From NCBI GenBank assembly GCA_958450325.1, contig OY288243.1, positions 56,814,378 through 56,878,377 on the forward strand: a stretch of DNA of 64,000 bases. Reading direction: 5' to 3'. The notes below the pieces were generated by a model. It had not been told where the DNA came from. It searched no databases and was given only the letters and a program-made list of their open reading frames with translations. Position numbers and translations under genes: made by a program. The stretch comes from Agrostemma githago. Taxonomy: Eukaryota > Streptophyta > Magnoliopsida > Caryophyllales > Caryophyllaceae. This document shows positions 11,689-23,970 of this stretch, piece after piece; position 1 is the first letter of the stretch; every line of letters starts with the position of its first letter.

Positions 11689-13623
11689 TGATGCGCGTCA
11701 GATTGTCGCCTATCTAACACGATCAAACAATATTTATAAACTCCAACTAACTACTACGTAGTAGCGGCAAGTCGGGATCGATCCTCAGAGATGGGCTAGG
11801 TAAAGTCGGTCAAGTCTAAGTCAAAAAGTGTTCGGAGTCTATTTTTGGGGTTTTCGGGTTAAGTCTATACTAGTCTACACTAAAAGGCTATAAACTATGA
11901 AAAGCTAGTCTAATAAGGAGAAGGTGTTAGGGGAAGTCGGGAATCGGAAATCGGGTTCTATGAGCCTCGAAATCGAGTTTTAGTCACAACGTCGATAAGG
12001 GAAAATGCCACCTTTCGGTTTCTTTGCCTAACCCACCTATACCCGCTTTCGCGGCGAAAGGGTAAGTCTCAAGTTAAGGTAACTTCTACCCCAAGTTTCC
12101 CCATATTGGTAGAAATGAGTCAAGGTCAACCTAGTCGCGATTCTAAGTCAACAAAGACACAAAAACCTCAAAATTGACAAATCAACAAGCAAACAACCCA
12201 CCAACATCCCTCAATTCAAATAATCCAAGTTCTTCCTCCCTTAACCCTTAACAAGAAATCTACTCACAATGCATAATGAGAACTAATAAAATGATACCTA
12301 AGGAGAAATTAACTAAACAAGCCTAATTACTAAATCTAGAGAAAAACAACAACTAAATTAAATCTAGACGAGAGATTAAATCTAGAATGAAATTAAATCT
12401 AACTAGAGATTAGGGAGAGGAAGAGAAATATACCGACTAGGGAGGAAAACGACAATAATAATAAAATAAGGAGAAGCTTGATGAAGATGACAATGGATTT
12501 ATCACTAACCCTTTGAAAATCTCCAAAAGAACTTCAATAAAAACTTGATTACACCAAAGATGGAGTCTTTACACTAATTAAAAAGGAAACTAATTAGATC
12601 TAAATAGATGGAGATTTTTGGATTGTCACCCTCCAAAAATCTCCCTAATAATTAATTTACAAATAAGCTAATAATAATCTACTAATATAATCTACTACTA
12701 ATTTACTAATAGCTTAGGTAGTGTTGTGGTGGAGTTGTGGAATGGTGCCTCCTTCCTCAAGAATGAGGAGTTACATATATATATAGAAAAGAGAAAAGAG
12801 GGATCAAAACTCTAGTCCTCTAAGCCCAATAAGGGAAGCCCAAATGCCCATCAACTAAACTTCACCCTATCATTCCCATCCGGTGAAATTTTGCCCTGCG
12901 GCTTGATGAATTAATCCCACCGGGTGAAATTTCACCCGGTGAAATTTTCTTCTCATTTTGCGGTTTTTGGCGCTTTTCTCCATCGGGTGAAATTTCACTC
13001 GGTGGGCGAATTTTCGCCCGGTCATTTCATCGGGTGAAATTTTTCCCGGTGAACTTTTTTTGTCCGAAATGTCGTTCTGGGAGGAACACCGTCGGGCGAA
13101 ATTTCGCCCGGTCAAATCTCATCGGGTGAAATTTCGCCCTGTGACTTCAGAGGGCTATAACTCTCTCGTTTGAACTCCGATTGGGGTGTGTGATATGTCG
13201 TTGGAAAGCTAAGAATATAAGATTTCACCTCCAACTGAAATCGCTTCAATCCGAGGTCTATAACTCTAGAGATATTCATTTGAAGTTAGACCTCTCCGGT
13301 GAAGATGCCCAATGGACTATTGTTTTTCCTTTTCGCTCAAGGTTTCACCTCTTGGGTTTGGACTTGGGGTTTGACTCGATCTCTTGACTTGCTCCTCAAG
13401 CTTCAATTCGCCTCTTTATTCACGAACACGTACCTAAAAGACAAAAACACACAAAAGCAATACGAAATTCTACGAAAAAGACGATAAATACGAAAAAACC
13501 AAATTCAAAATAGAAAATACGAAATATAGTCAAAAATGAGTTATATTGACGTTAAAGCACACAAAATCGAGTCAAATACGAGTGACAATAGGGGGTAAAA
13601 CGGTCCAAATTTGCGTGTTATCA
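11689..13623 (-). mobile_element. Solo LTR inserted in the integrase gene
   Basis: Bounded by TGATGCGCG at the left and GCGTGTTATCA at the right, so ends are TG...CA with short inverted TGAT/ATCA termini. Flanked by a perfect 5 bp duplication ACAAT at 11684-11688 and 13624-13628. It has no internal genes, as expected after recombination between two LTRs. Read on the minus strand it follows the layout of the Athila LTR of element B: a palindromic GGGTGAAATTTCACCC array, a TATA-like run at 12772-12787, and the block containing the reverse of TTTCGCCGCGAAAGCG. It belongs to a diverged Athila LTR family. Confidence 0.9.
12884..13143 (-). repeat. Palindrome array in the solo LTR
   Basis: Contains exact 16 bp palindromes GGGTGAAATTTCACCC (12922-12937) and GGGCGAAATTTCGCCC (13094-13109), plus several one-base variants. 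It lies about 95 bp upstream (on the minus strand) of the TATA-like run. Confidence 0.75.
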
Positions 13624-13684
13624 ACAATGAAAGTGCAACAACGGGGTCGGTGGAGGTTCTTTACCTCCAACCCATCCCCTCTTA

Positions 13685-14229
13685 ACATCTCAAACAAGCT
13701 CGGTTTGACGGAGTACCTCAAGAACCATCATGTTGTAAATATCTTTTCCTTCCTTCTTTTAATTTTTGTGAATTATTTTGTGTTTCTTGCATTTTTTATA
13801 TTTTGTGTGTGAAACTATTGTCATTTGATATTTTCTTGTGAGTGATGTGAGGGAGAGGATTTTAATGATTATTATGGAGTTGTGTAGGATGAGTGAAGGT
13901 TGATGGGTTATTATGTTGAGTTTTTGGAGGTGAATGCTTGAAGCGATCTTGGGAGCGATTTTATTATTGATTTATGGAGCTTTGATGAAGCTTTGATGCT
14001 TAGGTGAATATTTACAAATCAAGAGAAGCTCTACTATTATCTCCCATGATGAACATCAAGTATTTCTTGCTCGGTTTTCTATTTTTCCTGCAAGTTTCAT
14101 CTCGGTGGGATTTTTATTGGAAGACGGGAGCTAGAAGGTCGTTTTTGAGCTTAACGTAAGCTTTTGGGGACGGGATTTCGGATCCCGGGGTGTTATTTGT
14201 CATTTGGGCAGAAGGTTCGGTATGTTATT
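13685..14229 (+). other. Non-coding spacer after pol, element A
   Basis: AT-rich 3' flank of pol with no gene. It corresponds in position to 31680-31980 of element B (shared GGAGCTT/TGATGAAGC-type words) and leads into the repeat block at 14230. Confidence 0.45.
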
Positions 14230-14620
14230 AATGAAGGAAGGCTTCATAGCCATGACCATCACCATCCCTACCAAGATCAATACCATCGCGAGCGGGACGA
14301 GTTGAGGCAAAATTTTGGGGTTCTATGAGGTCATCCCGACCGAGAACATCACCATCTCGGTAGGGAAGGGATATCTTCCCAAGCGGGATCGTTACCTTCT
14401 CGGTCGGGAAGAGACAGCTTCCCGATCGCGACCACTACTTTCTCGGGCGGGACGAGATAAGGCAAAAATTCTAAGTTCTGTGAGGCCATCCTGACCAAGA
14501 ACATCATCTTCTCGGTCGGGACGGGAGGTTTCCTTGAGCGGGACCGTTACTTTCTCGTTCGGGAAGGGATGTCTTCCCGATCGCGACCATGCTTTCTCGG
14601 GCGGGAAGGATGATCTGCGG
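14230..14620 (+). repeat. Post-pol array related to the U3 array of LTR A
   Basis: Several tandem variants of the GACCGAGAACATCACCATCT / CTCGGTCGGGA / TCTTCCCGAGCGGGAC unit, also found in the 5' LTR at about 4235-4310. The block repeats roughly every 170-180 bp (for example GAGGTCATCCCGACCGAGAA at 14328 and GAGGCCATCCTGACCAAGAA near 14482). Confidence 0.6.
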
Positions 14621-14686
14621 GCCCAATGCTTTTATTTAGAAGCTTCAAGCCCAAGCCCTCCCCCCTCATTAACCATGACCCGCCGC

Positions 14687-15260
14687 TAGGGTTGGACACA
14701 GGGCGGATATGGGTCGGGTTCGGCAGGACCCGGACCCGTGTTTCAAAAGTTGGACCCGGACCCGACCCAGAACCTTAAGGGTCCAAATTTTTTAGACCCT
14801 TACCCGGACCCGATGGGTACGGGTAGGGTCCGGGTCCTTCACGGGTCCAATATCGACAATTTATTATGTATAGGAGATCAATAAATCAATTATCTTTAGA
14901 CATTTAGTACCTAAAAGTATGAAATAATGAGATTCTTAAAACCAAAGTTAACATTAAAACCAAAATCCCATCAAATTTGACACTAAAAACAGGCGCACAC
15001 ACAAACTTCAAGATTTTTTATGGCTGTGATCATCATCATTCAGTAGTTTTTTTGTTTTGTTTTTTCTTTAACGGGTCTAAGGGTCGGGTCCAGATCTGTA
15101 GGATCCGGACCCGACTTGTAGGACCCGGACCCGTAAATTTTTTAGAGGACCCATACCCGACCCGTACCCACAGGGTCCAAAAAAAATAGGACCCGTACCC
15201 GACCCATTAGGGTAAGACCCGGCGGGTCTGGGCATGGTCCTGGACCCGTTGCCATCCCTA
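14687..15260. mobile_element. hAT-type MITE
   Basis: Ends are TAGGGTTGGACAC and, inverted, TAGGGATGGCAAC, and it is flanked by a perfect 8 bp duplication CCCGCCGC (14679-14686 and 15261-15268). TAGGG ends with an 8 bp duplication are diagnostic of the hAT superfamily. The interior is built of GGGTCCGGGTCC/GGACCCGGACCC repeats and has no transposase, so it is non-autonomous. It interrupts the region between pol and the env-like gene of element A. Confidence 0.9.
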
Positions 15261-15683
15261 CCCGCCGCAACTACATACCACCTCACATAATCAAACTCAC
15301 CCTTAATCCAAACCTTCATCTTCAACCTTCTTCAACCTCCATACTAAATCTTAAAATCCCCAACTTCAAACAATACCTCAAAACACCATAACTCCTCCAA
15401 TACTTCACCAAATCGCATCAAATCTCTTCCTAAACACTCCAAAATCGATTTCTATCACTTTAATAACTATCTTAGGCTCATTTTCTACCCTCTAAGCCCT
15501 CAAAAACTGAAAAAATCGAGTTTTTTGTGCACAATTTTTCCAAAATCCGAGTTTGGGGTTTGTTTCAAAACTCGATTTAGCTTGTTCAAGTTTGTTTTGG
15601 AAGCTTATTATACCAATTTCAAGCTTCTATTGGGTGTTTTTTGTGGGTTCTAGCTAGTAATTTCGGGTGAAAATCGAATTTGG

Positions 15684-17329
15684 GTGGTTAGCCTATTTGA
15701 AGCTTCTTCATCAGAAATAGTAAACACTCGAAGAAAAGGGAAGGGAGTTGCTAGCAATAGAAGAAAGAGTGCATCAACTTCAAGAGCCGAGGCCAAGGTT
15801 GAGGTCGAGGCACCGAAAATTACATGCCTCCCGGATTTTCCCAACCTTGCTTTTGGGTCGGGGTCACAAAAGGAGCAATTTTCTAAGCTCGTCGGTAAGC
15901 CTCTTGAACCGACTCGATTCCTTTGCAAAATTATTCTTAGAAAACTCGGTATTCTTGAGCAAAGTCGCCAATTATTTGTGGGAATGGGGGTGGAATTGCT
16001 TTTTAACATGCATGAGCTTACTTAAAAGCAACTCACATTGGAGTTCTTTAGTAGCTTTTCTCTAAATTCTAGAGTCGATCCACCCCGGGTTGCTTTTAGA
16101 GTGAACAATGGCTTCTACAACTACACCCTCCCCCAATTTGGTGCTCTTTTTGGTTTTCCCTCCGTTTCTAATTGTGAAATACCTGCCGGATTTAATGAGG
16201 CCGATGTTTGGTGTAGCATAACCGATCTTACCCTTGTCGACTTCAGACGGTTGTCTGGCCGTCATGTCCATCACCCAGTTCTATGTTTGTGGCATCGCTT
16301 GATTGCGGGTACTATATTTGGGAGGAACGAAATTGGCACTTTCACCCAATAAGAATTAACCATACTCGGGGCTTACTTGAATGTAAAGAGCCAATCTAGA
16401 TTTACCCCCGACCTTCCCCTTGCTTTAGCTAATCATTTTCAAAAGATAAGTAAGGCGGAGAAACATGTGGGTGAGATTGTCCTTGGGGGCTCATAACACA
16501 TTTGGCTAAGACGGTTAACGAGCATTTTCGGGAGGAAGAGTTGATCCCCGTACCAGGGAACACGACCATAGATGAGGACCGTTTGACTAGGTTCCATAGA
16601 TGGATTGCCTATGATAGGGAGCATAAAAGATACCAATGGAATACCTCGGGTCAGGCACACTTCTTTTTACCATGCAATACGCTCTCGACCCTTGTGCCTT
16701 TGCCACACTCCCTCGTCCCGGTCCAAGAGCCTAACCTTTTGTTACCAGGTGCGGGAGGTGATCATGGTGCCTCTTCCTCCCGTACGCCACATCCAAGTGC
16801 TAGTATGGAGCCCCGACAACAACCAACACAACAACCACATCAACAAGAAGCTACCCAACCCCACCCCTTCTATCCTTCACCCCCGGCATTTGTGGATATC
16901 TCTCCGTACACCCCTTAAACTCCTTTTGCCTATCCTCAGCCCCCGGCCGATGCATCCACGGCCGCAATGCTTAATGAGCTACATCTTGGGCAATATGAGC
17001 AGCGGAGAGATAACTACTATGCCCAATACCCCGGCTTTCACCTTCTAGCACATCAGGGGTACATAAATCCGTGAGGCAACCTTCCATCATGGTATAAACC
17101 CGAATTCTTTTCCAACCACGGTAATCCAGGTGGTAGTGGTGCTATGATGGATGACGAAGAGTTCAAGGCCGAGGATGCCTTTGATGCCAATGCGGGGGTG
17201 GGTAATGATAAAGCAGGAGAAGAAGAAGATGAAAATGATGATGAAGAGGAAAATGGTAACAATGAAAGTGAGGAGGGGGATGAAACCGACAACGATGATG
17301 ACGAGCATGGTGATGACTTTGATTATTGA
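15684..17329 (+). pseudogene. ATHILA ORF-1 family (env-like) gene, element A, broken
   Basis: The extra gene between pol and the 3' end that Athila elements carry; its function is not known. One frame runs from 15684 with TAA stops at 16023-16025 and 16350-16352, then shifts one base at the G run at 16486-16490 and continues from 16491 to 17329 with TAA near 16916 and TGA near 17072. Motifs typical of the family: ALFGFPSVSN, FRRLSGRHVHHPVLCLWHRLIAGTIF, RWIAYDREHKRYQW. The C-terminal part is Pro/Gln-rich and then strongly acidic (DDEEFKAEDAFD, EEEDENDDEEENG). I see no signal peptide or clear membrane segment, so an envelope role is not supported by the sequence. Confidence 0.7.
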
Positions 17330-17850
17330 GACGACGGAGATTGTTAGTTGCTAACCATTCGGTATGACGACTTTCTTTTCTTTTCCGTTTTTTATGTTCG
17401 TCCTTTTTATTTCCCCCGTGTTATTGTGATTTGGTGGCCCTCGGGGCCTTTTTGATGATTGCTCCCGGTGGTTCTTGACGACCTGAATACGTCAAGAATC
17501 ACTAGAAAATCCAAAATGACAATTTATCCTTTTTTATTTATTTTTCTTTTTCTTTTTTTTCTTTTTTAGATTAATCGGTAGAATTTAGTCGAAATCGGGC
17601 GGAATCCGGGCTAGGTGACTTGACTACACCTAGCCCTCCCCTCCCATTTCATTTTTATTTTCTTTTTAACTTTCCCCCATCCATGTCTTTTCTTGACTCG
17701 GGTCTAGGTGACGAGATTACACCTAGGCCTGAAACCCTCTACCTCTTCTTCATTTTTAGTGTAGTTTTTCGTTTAATTCCTTTATTTTACTTTTCTTTTC
17801 TTTAGTGTCTTCCACACACTACCGATCGAGCATGAGGACATTGCTCGGTT

Positions 17851-17866
17851 TAAGTGTGGGGGAGCG
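17851..17866 (+). other. Polypurine tract-like sequence
   Basis: TAAGTGTGGGGGAGCG resembles the plus-strand primer of Athila elements, here following the GAGGACATTGCTCGG context that also precedes the element B tract near 43700. No LTR follows directly; about 1.5 kb of 3' leader does. Confidence 0.5.
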
Positions 17867-19390
17867 ATAGTTTAGTTTAAGTTTAGTTTTATTTTTGTAG
17901 TTTTTCGAAAAAAAAAATTGAAAAATCCCTAAAAAATTGAAAAAATCTCAAAAATATTTTCTTTTGTGTCTTATTTTTCCTTCTTGTTCGTGTCTTGTAT
18001 ATTTGTCGTTTTTGTGCGTTTTGCCTCTCTTTTTCCTTGTTAGGTTGCTCGATGGCCATGAATTTCGGGAAGCTCTAGAGATATTCAGTAATATCACTCC
18101 ATCTCTTTTTCCTTTTTCCGATTGCGGAGTTTGGAGATTGTACTTGTGGTGATGGTTGCTCGGGTGGAGCTTTGTGAGTTTGGGTTGACCAAGTAGCTTG
18201 CTTGGATTGTTAGGGGTGGTGTTTGTTTATTTTGTGTGTATGTTTTGCATGTTTAATTTTTCTTTTTCTTTCTACTTAATGTGTTTTTCTCTTTCTTTTG
18301 TCCTTGTCTTGTATAGTTTGTGTTATGTGTAGTAAAAGCTTTTCGAAAACCCGGTTGTGTGATTTGGGTGCAAGTGCTTCTTATTCCCTAGTTAGCGTCA
18401 CATTTTGATTTGTGGACTTTATTCTAGTAGGATGACCTTTAAGCAATGTTTATATTGACCCTTTGCCTTGAGTCCATCTTTTCTACTAAGAATTTACACC
18501 GGGATTTGCATTTGACCACCTTGACCACCCCCGGAGTGTTTAGGCCTTGGTTACCGGGTTTCATTTCCTTAGGTGACCTTATTCAAGTAACCGCTTTCTA
18601 GTCCAAATTTTTCACCTTTTTGTGGGTTAGGAAGGGGTGCACACCTAACTTACCTATTTCCCTACCATTCCTCCATTTTTCAAATAATAAGCTTTGCAAA
18701 ATGAAATTGGCAAGTTGAATTTTATTGATAAGCATGGGCAAGCCAATCGAGATAGAAAAGGGCATTGAAAAAAAATGAAAAATGGCAAAAAAAAATCCCG
18801 CAATTGATTGACTTAAGGGGAGAAGAAAAAGAAAGTCAAAAGTGAAAAATGTTATCCCCAAGTCAAAAAGAAAAGAATAAACAATGAAACAAAAAACCCA
18901 AAAATATTCCAAAAAAAAAAACAAAAAAATAATAAGCCTTTCTCCTTATCGATGCGTCGCCGTGAAGGACCTACCAACGGACCGAGTCCCGAGGAAGGAA
19001 TATAGCGGCGACTATTCGGTTATCCTCCTTTTTGCTTAGCATGTTCACCTTTTTGTTTGGACTAGTTGGTTACTTTGAATTTGGGACGACCCTCTAGGCT
19101 TTGCTTGGGGAATGAAATTTCACTTACCTACAGCGTCGACTCGCTCCAGGGTTCATCCTTACTCCACTCCATTTATCATCCCGGTGTAGATTTTCTTTAG
19201 TAGATTAGAAGGACCTAGGCAAATTGTCAATATAATTGTTGCTTAGCCATCATTCTATTAGAATTTGTGCCTCTTTCATCTTGTGTAGCTAACTTGGGAA
19301 TGTTTCACTTGTCTTGGGTTCATTATCAGTATCGTTATGCAAAGGGACGAACCCCACGAGCTCTAGTACTATAAGGCAATCCGTTTTTTG
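17867..19390 (+). other. 3' non-coding leader of element A
   Basis: No gene. Blocks are shared with element B at 42640-43600: GTCCA.CTTTTCTACTA, TGCATTTGACCACCTTGA, GGACCGAGTCCCGAG, GGAACGACCCTC-type words. This confirms A and B are related and that A once extended this far. Poly-A/T tracts at 18770-18930 are low complexity. Confidence 0.6.
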
Positions 19391-20338
19391 TGCACGATAC
19401 GCCTAAGTATAGAGTGGGTTCAAACGGGTCCAAACTCCCACAAAGTTCGGTGGCGACTCCAGCTTCGATTTAAATCTAATCCAAGAACAATATCACCATG
19501 AGATTCATTCGCCTACCCAAACCCGTGCGTGGCCGCGTCGGGGTGAACTTTACCATGTCCACAACTAGTCAACACGGGTGCCCTTTTTAGTTCGTATCGA
19601 GCCAAAAACTTGAGAAACTACGAAGAGTAATGTTGATTCGTAAGACGCAAATCGAACAGAAAACGATCGAGTGGATCATGCCTAATGTTGGAGTTCGACG
19701 CTAAAGAAGGGCTAAGGGCTCGTAGAGAAGAGAGATAGGATTCAGAAAATTGAATTATGTTCTCGAATTCTGAATTGCGTGTTGAAAGAGCGGAGAAGGA
19801 GGGGTGGGTAGTTATAGTTTTTCTCGTAGTTTGAATCGAGATCTCAGGCGTTGAAGTCGTGCGACCTAGAGTTGGGGTGCCTGGGATGAGGCGGTAAGGT
19901 TTGAGGCGCCAGGGGTGAGCCGACTAGGATTTTGAAGATTCGATTTGAAAAATATTCAAAGCGGAGATTATATGTAATCTTTATGTTTCTTCAACGCTAA
20001 GGTTTTCGACCCTGACCTAGCGCGTGCGCCGTTGGGCCTCAGGCGTGCGTCTCGAGGCTCGGCTTGGCCTGACGTGTTGACTCGGGTTTGACTTTGCGTG
20101 TTTCGAGACCGATTCGGAGCCCCGGTGTCGGAACTGACTCTAATTAGTATCGACGCGACCGTAATGACACGAGTAAGACCATATTGATGTTGAGTTAATT
20201 TTTCCGGGTAATTATTTGATCCGTTCTATAGAAAAACCATCTAAAACATCATAAAATCATGTCGTGTTGCAGTCCGATCATCATTGGGTGTTTGTCGAGC
20301 ACTCCTGCAGCCACCAGGTCCAAATCTGAGTGTCTACA
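19391..20338 (-). repeat. Inverted LTR-like fragment, Tat-like
   Basis: On the minus strand it begins TGTAGACACTC at 20338 and contains ACACCCAATGATGATCGGAC, the block also found at about 2947 in the left-hand repeat. Farther left the plus strand has GGTGGCGACTCCAGC, typical of sequence next to Tat-type LTRs. It joins directly to element C at 20339. The left limit is uncertain. Confidence 0.45.
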
Positions 20339-20344
20339 ATGAGT

Positions 20345-20700
20345 AGCATAGGGGTCCGGCCTACGTCTTGTAGGGTGAAGTTTTGCATAACGGTTTTCAG
20401 GGAGGTGCTGGCAATTTTTTCACCGCAGGGCGAAGTTTCGCTCGGTCTTTCATTGGGCGAAGTTTCGCCTGACGGTTTCGAAACAATTTTTGGCAATTTC
20501 TGGTATCTTTTTAGTAGAGCGAAGTTTCGCCCGGTCAGATCTCATCGGGCGAAGTTTCGCCTTAAGGTAGTTTTGTGAAATGCCCCCAAATGGCAATCAA
20601 ATTCCCATCGGGCGAAGTTTAGCCAGACGGAATTGGCAATCCATCCGATCGGGCGAAGTTTTGCCTGGTGCCATTGGTGCTTCATCTTCAATGTTTTGTC
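20345..20700 (-). repeat. Post-pol palindrome array, element C
   Basis: At least five GGGCGAAGTTTCGCC-type units (near 20430, 20457, 20520, 20547 and 20610), each close to the 16 bp palindrome of the LTR arrays. Same position relative to pol as the array in element B at 31985. Confidence 0.6.
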
Positions 20701-21079
20701 ATTGCAAGGCCCTTCAAGGATCACCAAATACATCGAACAACAATCCAATTCACATTACATCATGAATGTTCAATCAAAATTCCCACAAACACACTTGTGG
20801 TATTCAATTCGGCTCTTCAACTTGAACCAAAATCTTGATAACCACCCAAATAGAAGCTCCATGGGATTGAAATCCAATTACATTCATCCAACTCGAAGGA
20901 TAACAATACTAATCAACTCAAAATTATGGTGCATATATACAAGGTGGTTATTCAGGATACCACCAAACCTCATTCAAGGTTAGAGAGGAATCAACCAAAG
21001 CTCCCAAAAGGGAGCTCACCAACATCGATGATAGAGAATGTTCCACGAACGTGACCGGCCGGTATGATATATCTTCAAT

Positions 21080-22430
21080 CGTTATCTATTAACCATGAAT
21101 TTTCCAGTTTCCGGGCTGGAAATTTCAATTACTCCATATGTTTGCACCTTAGTCACTTCGAAAGGACTCAACCATTTTGACTTCAACACCGAAGAAGAGC
21201 TTAAATCCAGGGTCAAAGAGAAGTACCTTATCACCTATGGAGAAGTCTTTACGAAGGATCCTAGCATTATGTCATTTCCTTGTTCGCTCTTTGTAAATTT
21301 TAGAATATTCATAGGCTTCAAATCTCAATTCTTCTAGCTTTTGAAATTTTAGAAGGCAGTTGTCACCGGCAATCTTCTCATTGAAATTCAACTCCTTAAT
21401 TGCCCATTTTGCTCTATACTCCAATTGCACCTAAGCTTTGCCATACACAAGACGGTAAGGTGTGGTACCAATCGAGGCTTTATTAGTCGTTCGCAATGCC
21501 CAAAGGACGTCATTTAGTGTCAAAGACAATCCTTATGGTGTGTATTCACAACTTTCTTCAATATACCATTGATTTGACGGTTGAAAATTTTGGCTTGCCC
21601 ATTTGATTGAGGGTGATAGGCCAAGAACATCTTGTGGGTGATTCCATACTTCCGTAGAAGATGTTCAAAAGTATCCTTCCCAAAGTGGGGGCCTTCATCA
21701 TTAATTATGCCTCGGGCATACCAAATTGAGGGAATATTAGATTTTCGAAAAGCTTTATTACAACCTTGGAGTCATTTGTAGGAGAAGCAACGTCCTCAAT
21801 CCATTTTGACACATAATCGACCATTACAAGGATGTATTTGTTGCCAAATGAATAAGTGAATGGTCCCATGAAATCTATACCTCAAACAAAAAATAGTTCA
21901 ATCTCAAGAATAGGTTGAAGGGGCATCTCATTTCCCTTTATGATGTTGCCACATTTTTTACAAGCGTCACATGTACTTACAAAGGCCCGAATATATTTGA
22001 ACATAAAAGGCCACCAAAACCCGCTTTGGAGAACTTTGGCAATTGTATTTTGGAAGGCCAAATGTCCTTCATAAGGAGTAGAGTGGAGGTGCTTGACTAT
22101 ATTGAAGTCTTCATTTTTCCATGACACAACGGCGATAGATTTCATCCATACATCGGCGAAATAGGTAGGGTTCATCCCAATAATAATGCCAAGCTTCATA
22201 CCTTAGCTTCTTTCTTGCTTGCTTTGAATAATCATCGGCGATGTAATTGGACACATGGAGTTATGGCTTCAATCGCCAACAAGGTTTCATCTCTCATTCC
22301 TTCATTGATGGGGATACCATCATCTTCATCACCACGTTCTTCATTCGTTAGCCTGCTTAGATGATCTGCTACCAAGTTTTCTGATCTGGCTTTGTCTTTG
22401 ATTTCAATGTCAAACTCTTGCAAAAGGAGA
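21080..22430 (-). pseudogene. Integrase and tether of element C (broken)
   Basis: Minus strand. The RNase H-integrase tether SENLVADHLSRL is at about 22375-22340. The HHCC zinc motif is recognisable (KHLHSTPYEGH...CDACKKCG, 22100-21930), followed by the core around 21880-21640 and the C-terminal SPFEVTKVQTYG segment near 21200. Several stops and shifts break it, including one around 21560 and several in the C-terminal half. Where element B has a stop in QSGF*SP, this copy still has QSGFWWP, which shows the ancestral residue. Confidence 0.7.
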
Positions 22431-23655
22431 ACCCACTAAAAGAGTCGGAATTTTGTCTCCTTCTTAGACATAATGTAATGAATGGCCGCATGATCGGTAT
22501 GAATGATCACCTTGGAACCAGTGACATAGGTACGAAACTTCTCCATTGTGTAGACAATGGCGAGCATTTCTTTCTCGGTGGTGGTATATCTTAATTAGGC
22601 TTCATCTAAAGTCTTGCTAGCATAGTATATCACATGCAACTTCTTTTCAATTTGTTGTCCTAGAACCGCACCAATGGCAAGGTTGGACGCTTCGCGCATG
22701 ATTTCAAAGGGAAGACTCCAATCAGGGGTTTTGATAATTGGTGTTGTGGTGAGAGCGATCTTTATCCTGCAAAAGGCCTCAAGACCAAGTCATCAAATAC
22801 AAAAGATGCATCCTTCATAAGAAGGGAAATCAAAGGCTTCACAATTTTGGAAATTTTTTAATGAAAGGCCTATAAAATCCGACATGACCTAGAAAACTTC
22901 TCACCCCTTTTACATTAGTTGGGGGAGGCAAGTTCTCTATCACGGAGACTTTAGCCTTGTCTACTTCAACACCTCTACTAGACACGATATGACCAAGGAC
23001 TACACCATGTTTGACCATGAAGGGATACTTTTCTTAGTTTAAAACGAGACGATACTCCTCATAACGAGCTAAAACTTGATCAATATGAGTGAGGCAAGTG
23101 TCAAAGGAGGTTTCATGGACACTTAAATCATCCATAAAAACTTCCATGAAATTCTCGATAAATCTTAGAAAATAGTCATCATACATCATTGAAACGTACC
23201 TGGCGCATTACATAATCCAAATGGTATCCTACGATAGGCATAGGTGCCATAGGGACATGTGAATGTAATATTTTCCTGGTCATTGCGATGGATAGGAATT
23301 TGGAGAAATCCTGAATGACCATCAAGGAAACAAAAATAAGAATGATGTGTCAGTCGTTCAACCATTTGGTCAATAAAGGGGAGGGGAAATGGTCTTTCAC
23401 GGTGGCCATGTTTAAATTTCGAAAATCTATGCATATGCACCAACCGATGATGGTTCTAGTTGAGATTAACTCACCCTTTTCTCATTTTACTACCGGCATT
23501 CCTCTTTTATTAGGCACAACTTGTGCAGAGCTAACCCACTTGCTCCCGATTATAGGATAAATGATATTAGCTTCATACAACTTTAGAACCTCCTTCATAA
23601 CAACCTCCTTCATGGTGGGGTTCAAGTGGCGTTGACCTTCCACCGAAGGACGATG
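22430..23655 (-). pseudogene. Reverse transcriptase and RNase H of element C (broken)
   Basis: Minus strand. The N-terminal part SVEGQRHLNPTMKEVV is at 23645-23590, followed by ANIIYPIIGSKWVSSAQVVP (23580-23510), FPLPFIDQMVERLTHHSYFC (23395-23335), FLDGHSGFLQIPIH and RRIPFGLCNAPGTFQ (to 23186). RNase H signatures follow on the minus strand through 22700-22450 (EIMREASNLA, IYYASKTLDEA and a TDHAAIHYIMSKK-type block). It carries frameshifts and lost codons between these blocks. The right end is cut by the insertion of element B at 23660. Confidence 0.7.
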
Positions 23656-23970
23656 ATCATTGTCGTGTGCTAAATTTAGACCGTTTTTCCTCCCATTTAG
23701 ACCCATTTTTCCCTCATTTTGCGAGATTAGAGTGCGATTATTGCCCTATTTTGAGTATTTCTCGCATTAGCGTCCCTCTTGTGCGTTTTACGTGTTTTTG
23801 GTAGTTTTTCTATCAATTTTGATAGGTTTTGGCTCCAAAATCACAATCGAGCTTCCACGAGCAAAAGAGAGGGAAATGTCGTCCGGAAAGCAAAGCACAC
23901 AACTTAAAGTTCAAAGCCATCCAATCATACGACGAAGAATGAGACAAGAAAAAAGGCCAGAAAAATGACC

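Larger units (their letters stand above)
4022..19390 (+). mobile_element. Athila-type Ty3/gypsy retrotransposon A, degenerate
   Basis: Order of parts: 5' LTR, tRNA-Asp primer site, gag with a zinc knuckle, protease, reverse transcriptase, RNase H, integrase, then an ATHILA ORF-1 (env-like) gene and a long 3' leader with a polypurine tract. This order, with integrase after RNase H and an extra gene downstream of pol, is typical of the Athila lineage. Two later insertions are nested in it: a solo LTR at 11689-13623 and a hAT MITE at 14687-15260. All genes are broken. No 3' LTR matching the 5' LTR is found; similarity to the 3' leader of element B fades near 19390. The right end is therefore approximate. 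Confidence 0.8.

Noticed and set aside
12884..13143. Palindrome arrays as a CRISPR array
   Set aside because: Units are irregularly spaced, variable, and located in plant LTRs; there are no cas genes.
19383..19400. TTTTTTGTGC as the start of a 3' LTR of element A
   Set aside because: Similarity to the 5' LTR start stops after about five bases.
19498..20343. ATGAG at 19498-19502 and 20339-20343 as a target duplication for the inverted LTR-like fragment
   Set aside because: The sequence after the left ATGAG does not start with a usual LTR end, so the match is likely chance.
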